Origin: Lentisphaeria bacterium
GTDB taxonomy: Bacteria; Verrucomicrobiota; Lentisphaeria; Victivallales; Victivallaceae
DNA: 44,828 nucleotides
Reading direction: 5' to 3'
Assembly: GCA_017457105.1 (NCBI GenBank)
Contig: JAFTIA010000025.1
Coordinates: 1 to 44,828 of the forward strand
The notes beneath the pieces are model-generated. The model was not told the DNA's origin. It worked only from the letters and a program-made list of their open reading frames with translations, and ran no database searches. Shown here piece by piece: positions 1-7,291 of this stretch (position 1 is its first letter; each line of letters starts with the position of its first letter). Position numbers and translations under genes: made by a program.

Positions 1-4
1 CAAT

Positions 5-38
5 AAAAAATCAGCAAGCAATCAGCTTGCGATTTTTT
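5..38. terminator. Bidirectional intrinsic terminator
   Basis: The stem GCAAGC (14-19) / GCTTGC (25-30) has a 5-base loop. It is extended by an A-run on the left (5-12) pairing with a T-run on the right (31-38), with one unpaired A at 13. The T-run follows the stem on either strand. It probably ends a gene lying to the left of the window. Confidence 0.7.
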
Positions 39-50
39 CCGGGGCCTTAC

Positions 51-77
51 GGTTCAGCGTAAGAAGTGCGCTGAACC
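51..77. repeat. 9-bp inverted repeat (hairpin) upstream of the SGNH gene
   Basis: GGTTCAGCG (51-59) is the perfect reverse complement of CGCTGAACC (69-77), with a 9-base loop. There is no T-run, so it does not look like a terminator. It lies about 100 bp before the start at 176 and could be an operator or an mRNA structure. I see no convincing promoter in 78-175. Confidence 0.5.
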
Positions 78-175
78 CAGCCTCGCAGAGACCAAGTGCA
101 CAGCAAATAAATTGCTATATAGAAAAATCAGTCATTGTTTGGTACACAGCCCAAAAAAACAAAGGAGAAAAGACC

Positions 176-1813
176 ATGGTCAAACACTTTATTCTGTTGC
201 TGATATTCAGCATGACGCTTTGCATTTATGCCGGAAATCCGGAGGGGAATGGCTCTTTTGAGCTGTGGAAAGGGAATTCCCCGGATGGGTTTTCCGTCAA
301 TAGTATCTATAAAAATTGGAAAATGGAAAAACGCACCGGCGGGAGTTATGACGGCACAGCCTGTCTGCATGTGGATGTGGCGGATATGCCCCGGAGCGCA
401 TTCAGCCTTATGACGCCTTTTAAGTCGGCTTCCGGCGGGGAGAGAGTCGCTTTTTCCTGCGCCGTCCGGGGCAAGGGGAAAATGCGGTTTGAAATTTATT
501 GCTACAATGCCCGGGGCGAGTGGGTAAAGAAAAATGTGGTTCCGCAGCTTCGCAGCATAGATACGGATCAGTGGCTGGTGGAAAATTTTGAGGCGGAACT
601 TCCGCAAATCAATGATTCGGTGATCGGCCCCATCAGCAGGATCCGCGGCGTCCTCTTTGTGGATCGTGCAAGTTCGCTGGATCTGGACAGCTTTTCCTGC
701 ATGGTCCGTAAGAAAGATGCCCCACGGAAAGCCGCGCATTATCCGGTAGCAGCCATTGAACCCCGTGCTCCTCAGGGGCCGGTTTATCTGCCGCCCCGGC
801 TTTACGCTGTTCCGGGAAAAGAATTGAATATTTATTTTGACAATCTTTCCGTTCTGCCTCTCCCCGGCGCAGTGGAGGTCGCCGCAAAAGTGGGGGCGCA
901 GTTTGCTGACCGTTACAGTTTTACTCCCAAACCGGAACATACCGGTACCCATCCGCTCCGGTTGGAATGGCGGGATGCTGAGGGGAAAATTCTGGCATCT
1001 GCGGAAACCGAGATCGTCGTTGCTCCTGCCGCAGTTGCCCCCCGGAGCGTGAAAGTGCTGATGATCGGAGACAGCCTTACCAATGGCACCATTTATCCCA
1101 GACACATCGCCGGGGCGTTGCGGGCAGATAAGTTTGAGGTCAGCTTTGTCGGTTCCCATGCGGGGAACGGCAAACCTGCGGCTGAAGACGGCGTGGTCCA
1201 TGAAGGGTATGGCGGCTGGCAGTTTTCCCACTTTGTGAACCGCTGGACGCCCGGAGATGCGTTTCGGGCAAAAAGTCCTTTCCTTGCCGGGCCGGGCAAA
1301 CTGGATATTCCCGGGTTCTTTGCGAAAAAGGGCGGAGTGCCGGATGTGATCACCGTTCTTCTGGGGGTGAATGACATTGCCGCCTGTACCCGGGAAACCT
1401 TGCCGGCGAAACTGGAAAGCATCAGCCGGGATGCCGATACGCTTCTGAACGCGCTGGCGGAAGCCGCTCCCAAGGCGAAGATCGGGGTTGGCCTGATCCC
1501 GCCTCCGGCGGCATCGCAGGATGCTTTCGGGTTCAACTACACCACCCGGATCAACCGGGTGCAATATCTGCGTAATACGTTTGCATTGTGGCAGATGATG
1601 GAGAAGAAGTACCGTAACCATCCCCGTTTTGAGCTTGTGCCGGTCAATGTCAATATTGACTGCCGGAACAACTATCCGGTCCGCAAGACCCCGTACAATG
1701 CCCAGAATCCGGAAACATATATGATGCAGAATAATGCTGTTCATCCGGCCGCGAGCGGATACCGGCAGATCGGCGACAGTTTCTATTTCTGGATGCGTAA
1801 TACTCTGCGCTGA
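176..1813 (+). CDS. Secreted SGNH/GDSL-family hydrolase with N-terminal carbohydrate-binding-like domain
   Basis: A 545-residue protein that probably removes ester groups (for example acetyl) from glycans outside the cytoplasm. The start follows AAAGGAG. Residues 1-20 are a hydrophobic signal peptide. Residues ~25-180 resemble a CBM4/9-type beta-sandwich beginning NGSFELW, and ~200-285 look Ig-like. The SGNH domain occupies ~290-545: block I is IGDSLTNG with catalytic Ser300, the glycine block is GYGGW (~345), and the GxND block is GVND (397-400). In the last block the usual Asp-x-x-His is Asn520-x-x-His523 (NAVHP), so the catalytic Asp is replaced. No neighbour on the same strand shares an operon. 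A sialate or acetylxylan esterase role is possible but substrate cannot be read from sequence. Confidence 0.85.
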   Translation: MVKHFILLLIFSMTLCIYAGNPEGNGSFELWKGNSPDGFSVNSIYKNWKMEKRTGGSYDGTACLHVDVADMPRSAFSLMTPFKSASGGERVAFSCAVRGKGKMRFEIYCYNARGEWVKKNVVPQLRSIDTDQWLVENFEAELPQINDSVIGPISRIRGVLFVDRASSLDLDSFSCMVRKKDAPRKAAHYPVAAIEPRAPQGPVYLPPRLYAVPGKELNIYFDNLSVLPLPGAVEVAAKVGAQFADRYSFTPKPEHTGTHPLRLEWRDAEGKILASAETEIVVAPAAVAPRSVKVLMIGDSLTNGTIYPRHIAGALRADKFEVSFVGSHAGNGKPAAEDGVVHEGYGGWQFSHFVNRWTPGDAFRAKSPFLAGPGKLDIPGFFAKKGGVPDVITVLLGVNDIAACTRETLPAKLESISRDADTLLNALAEAAPKAKIGVGLIPPPAASQDAFGFNYTTRINRVQYLRNTFALWQMMEKKYRNHPRFELVPVNVNIDCRNNYPVRKTPYNAQNPETYMMQNNAVHPAASGYRQIGDSFYFWMRNTLR

Positions 1814-1830
1814 AGCGGTTTAAAAAAAAG

Positions 1831-1859
1831 AGCCGTCAGTACCAAGTGGTCTGACGGCT
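1831..1859. terminator. Bidirectional terminator between the SGNH gene and the Ehr operon
   Basis: AGCCGTCAG (1831-1839) pairs with CTGACGGCT (1851-1859), with inner ACCA/TGGT pairing. An A-run lies to the left (1822-1829), giving a strong U-run for minus-strand transcripts, and a shorter T-rich stretch lies to the right. It sits just after both converging genes. Confidence 0.8.
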
Positions 1860-1881
1860 TTATTGTTCGCGGAGGACTGTA

Positions 1882-2664
1882 TTATGCTTTTTTCTGCAAA
1901 AAGCGTTTCCCCATGAGCCGGAGAAGTCCTTCCAGAATCATGGTGGGGTGAGGCGGACAGCCGGGGATATACAAGTCCGGCGTGAACATGCCGCAAACGC
2001 CGCCCCGGGTCTCCGGACTTTCCGCATAGATCCCGCCGGAAATGGCACAAGCCCCGCAGGCGATCACAAACGCCGGATCCGGCACTGCATCAAAACTTTT
2101 CTGCAATGCCAGAGCCATGTTTTCAGACACGGGGCCCGTTACCAGAATACAGTCTGCATGGCGGGGGGATGCCACCACCTGAATGCCGAATCTTCCCATG
2201 TCCCACGCCAGAGTGTTGAGTACGTTAAAATCCAGTTCACAGGCGGCACAGCCCCCGGCGGAAACTTCCCGGATCTTCAGGGATTTGCCGCAAAGGCGGG
2301 TAATGGCACACCGGACTTGTTCTTCCGGCGTGTAATTCCGGGAATTTGCCGTGTTGCAGATCAGATTTTCACGGGTAAGTGCTGCAACGGCGTGTTCTTT
2401 GGAAAAGGTGATGCCGCCGCAGGATATTTCCTGACATTTGCCGCAGAAAATACATTTTCCCAAGTCCAGCTGCAAATCATTGCCGCAGCCGGAAATGGCG
2501 TCAGCAGGACACATTTCTGAAAGTTGGGAACTGATTTCTGCGGAGCATTTACTTCCGTCAATGACCGGCCGCCCCAGAAAACGCTCCGGCAAAACCGGCG
2601 GCTGATGGGGGAATTTCCCGGTACGGTATCCCTGAACAAGACGAGCTTTCAAAATATTGAACAT
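1882..2664 (-). CDS. hyfI: HyfI/NuoB-like small subunit with fused N-terminal ferredoxin domain
   Basis: A 260-residue electron-transfer subunit of the membrane complex encoded upstream. The ATG at 2664 was chosen because AGGAGG precedes it and no site supports the longer frame. Residues ~35-100 are a ferredoxin-like domain: Cys71, Cys74, Cys77 (CIFCGKC) plus Cys52 (CP) can hold one [4Fe-4S] cluster, while the other half keeps only Cys40 and looks degenerate. Residues ~130-250 are the NuoB/hydrogenase small-subunit fold. Proximal cluster ligands are present: Cys139 and Cys142 (CAAC), Cys206 (CGAC) and Cys236 (PGCPP). In E. coli Hyf the ferredoxin (HyfH) is a separate protein; here it appears fused. 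This is the last gene of the operon. Confidence 0.88.
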   Translation of the reverse strand: MFNILKARLVQGYRTGKFPHQPPVLPERFLGRPVIDGSKCSAEISSQLSEMCPADAISGCGNDLQLDLGKCIFCGKCQEISCGGITFSKEHAVAALTRENLICNTANSRNYTPEEQVRCAITRLCGKSLKIREVSAGGCAACELDFNVLNTLAWDMGRFGIQVVASPRHADCILVTGPVSENMALALQKSFDAVPDPAFVIACGACAISGGIYAESPETRGGVCGMFTPDLYIPGCPPHPTMILEGLLRLMGKRFLQKKA

Positions 2665-2677
2665 AATACTATCCTCC

Positions 2678-4207
2678 TCAAAGGTCGTGTCCGCAATAGG
2701 AGAGGTTGAAACTCTTGTTGCAGATGGGGAAATCCGAGATTTGCTGACCACGCAGTGCCAGTGCCAGACCGAACCAGTTGTGGAACGAGGGATCTACGAT
2801 CTTGTAACGGCGGAATTTGCCGTTTTTATCGGTAACAGCCGTATGGCACAATTCTCCGCGCCATGCCTCCGTAATGGCGACTGCGATCATGTCCGGGGCA
2901 GGTGTTGAAGCCAATTCAGTACAGACATCCCCTTCCGGAAGAGCTTTCAGCCAGTCACGGACATAACGCTCCGAGTGCCGGATCTCGCCGTACCGCACCG
3001 CTGCCCGGGAGAGAACATCGCCGGTCAGCGCATTGGCAGGGCGGAGGGGCTGGATGGGGCGCAGCTGATAGCCCCCGTCCGGATGGCTCTGGCGGGTATC
3101 CATGCCCAAGCCGCAGGCACGGCCCGCCACACCCACAAGACCGATGGCCCGGGCATCTTCTTTGCTTACCGTACCGGTATTTTCAAACCGGTCCAGTACG
3201 GAAGGTGTGTCAAAAAAGAGATCCAGCGCATGGAAGAGTTCCGGACGGATCCTGTCCAGCCACGCCAGAAGTTTTTCAGACATGGTTTGCGGAATATCAA
3301 ACTGCACCCCGCCGGGGATCACAAGATTTCTGCCGAAACGGTTGCCGCAAATCTCCGCAGTCATATTAAGATACTCCCCGCGGATACGCCCGCAGTAGGA
3401 GGCTGTGGGGAGAAATGCCACATCTCCCGCCAATGCCCCGCAATCCCCTGTGTGGTTGGCGATCCGTTCCAGCTCCAGTGCCAGAGCCCGGATGGCCTGT
3501 GCCCGCCCGGGGACCGTGCAGCCGCAGAGGGCCTCCATGATCCTGGCATAGGTTGTGGCGGATGCCACGGTGGTATCCCCTGCGGCAGTTTCCATAAAGT
3601 GCTGTGTTTTCTTATCCGGGCCGCCCAACAGCATTTTTTCGATGCCCCGGTGCTGATAGCCCAGTTCGATTTCCAGAGAATAGACATTTTCCCCCATACA
3701 CTGGAAACGGAAATGCCCCGGCTCAATGACCCCTGCATGAACAGGGCCAACGGCTACCTCATGGGCGGCAGTTCCCTGCATCCGGAAGTAATCGGTTACG
3801 CCCGCTGTGGGGGCGTCGGTTCTGCCCCAGGCATCCGGAGCATTGTCCAGAGTCCGGTGGAAACGGATGGGTTTCAGCCACGGGTGATTTTCCGGAACAA
3901 TGCCGTATTGCTCTGCAATTTCCCGCTCAAACCAGTGGAATTGCGGCATATCCGCGGTCAGTGCCGGATACCGCCGGCCCGCCCGGAAAGAGAGAAGATA
4001 CAGCAAATCTGTGTTGTCGCCGCAAAGGACCACGGTCATCCGGTGATCCCCGTTTTCTTCCGGCATGGCAAAGAAACTGGCGACCCGCATGGAGTGCTCT
4101 TGAACCGCCTGTTTGACCGCATCCCGGAACTCTGCAAAACTTACCAGCGGGACAGACGCCAACGGCGCCGCCGTGGCATTTTTGATTTTTAAGAAAGTAT
4201 TGTTCAT
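2678..4207 (-). CDS. hyfG: HyfG/HycE-like (NuoC-NuoD fused) large subunit lacking [NiFe] ligands (Ehr type)
   Basis: A 509-residue fused NuoC (~1-120) and NuoD/hydrogenase large subunit (~145-509). The start at 4207 has GGAG upstream and avoids overlap with the previous gene; 4222 is an alternative. Family anchors are visible: FHWFEREIAEQYG, GPVHAGVIEPGHFRF and GYQHRGIEK. Real group 4 hydrogenases carry CGIC after HRGxEK and DPCxxC at the C-terminus. Here these read AAGDTT (Ala209, Thr212) and DPSFHN (Ser474, Asn477), so all four nickel ligands are missing. The protein therefore cannot bind a [NiFe] site and belongs with the energy-converting-hydrogenase-related (Ehr) complexes. The catalytic partner is unknown. 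Confidence 0.9.
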   Translation of the reverse strand: MNNTFLKIKNATAAPLASVPLVSFAEFRDAVKQAVQEHSMRVASFFAMPEENGDHRMTVVLCGDNTDLLYLLSFRAGRRYPALTADMPQFHWFEREIAEQYGIVPENHPWLKPIRFHRTLDNAPDAWGRTDAPTAGVTDYFRMQGTAAHEVAVGPVHAGVIEPGHFRFQCMGENVYSLEIELGYQHRGIEKMLLGGPDKKTQHFMETAAGDTTVASATTYARIMEALCGCTVPGRAQAIRALALELERIANHTGDCGALAGDVAFLPTASYCGRIRGEYLNMTAEICGNRFGRNLVIPGGVQFDIPQTMSEKLLAWLDRIRPELFHALDLFFDTPSVLDRFENTGTVSKEDARAIGLVGVAGRACGLGMDTRQSHPDGGYQLRPIQPLRPANALTGDVLSRAAVRYGEIRHSERYVRDWLKALPEGDVCTELASTPAPDMIAVAITEAWRGELCHTAVTDKNGKFRRYKIVDPSFHNWFGLALALRGQQISDFPICNKSFNLSYCGHDL

Positions 4208-4209
4208 CG

Positions 4210-5661
4210 TTACAGACTCCATATCGGGTTAAACGCCCACAAGAGATAAAGTCCCAGCAATGTGGCGGCAAGGATCATCACGCCGGGGACCAACCACAAT
4301 TTTTCTGCCCGCTTTGCCAGAATTTCCGGACACTGAAGCGTGCCCTTTTCCCCCATAGTCATCCGCAGTGCCGCCATGGTCATGCCTGCAAAAATTGCAA
4401 AAAGCAGAACTGCAACGATGATCCCGACCCACGCAGGAGCAGTGGCGATCAGGGAAAATTCTGTAACAAAAAGAGGAGAGGGCGGGGCCCCGCAGATCAG
4501 CAGGATCCCCCCGGTCCAGATTACCGCATTGCGCCGGAGCTCGCCCAGCATTCCGCCGATCCCGGCAATGGAACGGCTGCCGTATGCCAGAAGAAGATTG
4601 CCCGCCGTCAGAAAGAGTGCCATTTTGATGAATGAGTGCCCCAGCAGGTGCGGCAGCATGATTTCTTCCCCGCAGAAAACCAGGATCAGCGTGGCGATTC
4701 CCATGTGTTCCACGCTGGAATAGGCAAGCATGCGCTTGAAATCCCCTTGACGGATGATGAAAAGTGCCGCAATCAGGAGAGAGAGCAGGCCCAAGACAGC
4801 AAGCAGGGTTTTGCAGAAGGGCAGCAGACTTTCCGGAGCCAGCCGGTAAAACCGGAGGATCCCCAGAAGTGAGCAGTTCAAAAGCGATCCGGAAAGCATG
4901 GCGGAAACCGTTCCGGGGGCTTCGCTGTGAGCATCCGGGAGCCACGCATGGAAAGGTACTAGACCCATTTTGGTCCCGTACCCGGCAAGGATAAAGATCC
5001 ATGCGGCCTTGAACCACGCCGGTTCGATCACCGTTTCTTTTGCCGAAAGCAGGGCATACCACCAGCCGGGAGCATTTCCCGACGAGCGGACCGCCACCCC
5101 GAGAAGCATCGTGCCGAACAGGGCAAAGGCAATGCCCACCGAGCAGATCAGCAGATATTTCCACATGACTTCCAATGCCTGACTGGAACGGTGGAAAAGG
5201 ATCAGGGGCGCACTGCAGAGGGTCGTGGCTTCCACCGCCACCCAGAGAAGTCCCAGATTCCAGGAGGTGACCACCAGTGTCATTGTTCCCGCAAAGGCCG
5301 GGATACACGCCAGAAAGATCCGTTCCGGCATAAAGTGCTGCCGGGGATCGCCGCCGTGCCGCAATGCCGCTGCTTCATATTCTGCAGGGAGCCAGAAATA
5401 CGTTTGTGCCGCCACCGCCAGAAAAAGGAGGGAGGTGATAAAAAGGATCCAGCACCCCGCCGTATCCAGTTTGAGCCAGATATGGCCGCCGCAGCTCCAT
5501 TCCAGATCGGGTGTATGGAAAAGAGTCCACGCCGTCAGGGCGAAATGTGCCAGTGCCGAAAGAGGAAGCAGAACTCTTGCCAGTGCCGGGAATTTTTTGC
5601 CGGTAAAAAAGATGACTGCCGCCATAACCAGCGGAAGGGCAAAAAGGATGATAAGACTCAT
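4210..5661 (-). CDS. hyfF: HyfF/NuoN-like proton-translocating antiporter-type membrane subunit
   Basis: A 483-residue polytopic membrane protein of the NuoL/M/N (Mrp antiporter) family. It has about 14 hydrophobic segments starting MSLIILFALP. Key family residues are visible: a Glu in WVAVEATTL (TM5 type), and Lys and His in GTKMGLVPFHAWLPDAH (TM7 region). It should carry ions across the membrane for the complex. Its ATG overlaps the TGA of the preceding gene by four bases (5658-5661), showing translational coupling. It is one of two antiporter-like subunits in the operon, and no HyfD homologue is present. Confidence 0.9.
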   Translation of the reverse strand: MSLIILFALPLVMAAVIFFTGKKFPALARVLLPLSALAHFALTAWTLFHTPDLEWSCGGHIWLKLDTAGCWILFITSLLFLAVAAQTYFWLPAEYEAAALRHGGDPRQHFMPERIFLACIPAFAGTMTLVVTSWNLGLLWVAVEATTLCSAPLILFHRSSQALEVMWKYLLICSVGIAFALFGTMLLGVAVRSSGNAPGWWYALLSAKETVIEPAWFKAAWIFILAGYGTKMGLVPFHAWLPDAHSEAPGTVSAMLSGSLLNCSLLGILRFYRLAPESLLPFCKTLLAVLGLLSLLIAALFIIRQGDFKRMLAYSSVEHMGIATLILVFCGEEIMLPHLLGHSFIKMALFLTAGNLLLAYGSRSIAGIGGMLGELRRNAVIWTGGILLICGAPPSPLFVTEFSLIATAPAWVGIIVAVLLFAIFAGMTMAALRMTMGEKGTLQCPEILAKRAEKLWLVPGVMILAATLLGLYLLWAFNPIWSL

Positions 5662-6356
5662 TGTTCCACCTCCACAGAAAGATCCGCATTGACCGGCATT
5701 TTGCTGTCATCCAGCTGGTTGAGCCGGTCAGAGTCGATGTGTTGAAATTCCCGGCTGATCTGGAAAAGGGTGATCCCCATGATAAAGACCAGTACCAGCA
5801 CGTCCAGAAGAACCCCCAGTTCCACCAGAAGTCCGTGTTCCAGCATCATGCCTGTACCGAAAACCGCGATCCCGTTTTCAAACACCAGAAAACCGATGAC
5901 CTGCGTAATGGCTTTCCGGCGGGCAATGATGATGAAAAGCCCTGCTGCCATAGTGGTGAATGCCACCGGCAGAGCCAGCAGAGATGCCGGAGGCGGCAGC
6001 GGTGCGATTTTGCCGCAGAGCCAGAAAAGTCCGCCCCCCGCCAGTACAATGACCAGAATAGAGCCGGAGTACCCGATAAAGGGTTCCAGTTCCCGTTTGA
6101 CATTGGCTTTCCGCATGGCGGCCGCCAGCAGTCCGGGGAGCAGGATCCCTTTCAGGAGCAGATTGCATGCCGCCGCCAGGATCCCCTCCATGTGCGGGGT
6201 GCCTTCGGACCATTGCCACATCACCAGCGGCAGGACCGCCAGCAGGATCCCCTGCACCGCCACCCAGCGGATGCAGCTCAAAAGACGGCTGGATGCCGCC
6301 AGAAACAGGTCCACGCCCAGAATCCCGGCGAGGACGATTTCCATGATTCCAGTCAT
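5658..6356 (-). CDS. hyfE: HyfE-like membrane subunit (NuoK-related)
   Basis: A 232-residue hydrophobic protein with about seven membrane segments, close to the length of E. coli HyfE. The ATG at 6356 follows GAGGTGG and overlaps the stop of the previous gene by one base (TAATG). The segment FLVFENGIAVFG carries the membrane Glu typical of NuoK/HyfE/MnhC proteins. The C-terminal ~30 residues are polar and cytoplasmic. Its role is as part of the membrane arm next to the NuoH-like subunit. Confidence 0.85.
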   Translation of the reverse strand: MTGIMEIVLAGILGVDLFLAASSRLLSCIRWVAVQGILLAVLPLVMWQWSEGTPHMEGILAAACNLLLKGILLPGLLAAAMRKANVKRELEPFIGYSGSILVIVLAGGGLFWLCGKIAPLPPPASLLALPVAFTTMAAGLFIIIARRKAITQVIGFLVFENGIAVFGTGMMLEHGLLVELGVLLDVLVLVFIMGITLFQISREFQHIDSDRLNQLDDSKMPVNADLSVEVEQ

Positions 6357-7291
6357 TATGCCACCTCCCCGAATACGATCATGAAAATAATGGCCAGCAC
6401 TGCCAGTGCCGTGGCCGCATTGATGAACTGCGGAACTTTCAGGAACCGGAACCGTGCCATAACCGATTCCACAACGCCGATCATTACCGCCGTAAAGCCC
6501 ACTGAAACAAAGTAAATAGCTGTATTCAGCCAGGTGGAGGTCATGCCGCAGGGCAGGATCAGCAGTACAAAGAAACTGGCCAACAGCCACAGTTTGAGAG
6601 AGGCCCCGTAAAGGATCAGTGCCAGATCCGGCCCGCCGTAATCCAAAATCATGGCTTCGTGGATCATGGTAAGTTCCAGATGGGTTTCCGGATCGTCAAA
6701 GGGGACCCGGCAGGATTCTGCCAGCATTACCAGAAAAAATGCCGCCGCAATAAGCAGCATGGCTGTTCCGCTGTAGCTCCACGCTCCGAAGGTAAAGCCG
6801 TTCAACGTTTCCGTAAGGGAGAATTTTCCGGTCAGGATCACCAGGAAGCCGGTGACTGCCAGAAATGCCCCTTCTGCCAGTGCGGAAAATTGCATTTCCC
6901 GGCTTGCTCCCATGCCTTCAAAACTCGATCCGGTATCCAGCGCCGCCAGTACTCCGGAGATCCGGGAGAAGCCCAGTAGATAGATAAAGAGCAGGATGTC
7001 ACCGGTGAATGCAAAGGGAGAACTGTTCATTCCGAAAGGCATCAGCAACACTCCTGCCAGCAATGCCGCCAGACCGGCGGCCGGAGCCAGTCGCAGGATC
7101 GGGGTGGCAGTGGAACTGTAAACACAGCCTTTCTTCAGAAGTTTGGCAATGTCATAATAAAGTTGGAAAAAAGAAGGCCCTCTGCGTCCGGCAAAGAATG
7201 CCTTCACCCGGTTGATGATCCCCGGGAGGAGCGGTGCCAGCAGGAGAGAAAGGAGGGCGGAAACCGCCCAGCAACCCGTTTGTGAGTTCAT
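6356..7291 (-). CDS. hyfC: HyfC/NuoH-like membrane anchor subunit
   Basis: A 311-residue polytopic protein of the NuoH/HycD family, which links the peripheral (G/I) subunits to the antiporter arm. Recognisable signatures are RRGPSFFQLYYDIAKLLKK after the first helix and VPFDDPETHLELTMIHEAM, the acidic loop that forms the quinone or E-channel entrance in complex I. About eight membrane helices are visible. It starts inside the stop of the previous gene (ATGA, 7288-7291). Ribosome binding is by GGAGGTG within the end of that gene. Confidence 0.9.
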   Translation of the reverse strand: MNSQTGCWAVSALLSLLLAPLLPGIINRVKAFFAGRRGPSFFQLYYDIAKLLKKGCVYSSTATPILRLAPAAGLAALLAGVLLMPFGMNSSPFAFTGDILLFIYLLGFSRISGVLAALDTGSSFEGMGASREMQFSALAEGAFLAVTGFLVILTGKFSLTETLNGFTFGAWSYSGTAMLLIAAAFFLVMLAESCRVPFDDPETHLELTMIHEAMILDYGGPDLALILYGASLKLWLLASFFVLLILPCGMTSTWLNTAIYFVSVGFTAVMIGVVESVMARFRFLKVPQFINAATALAVLAIIFMIVFGEVA

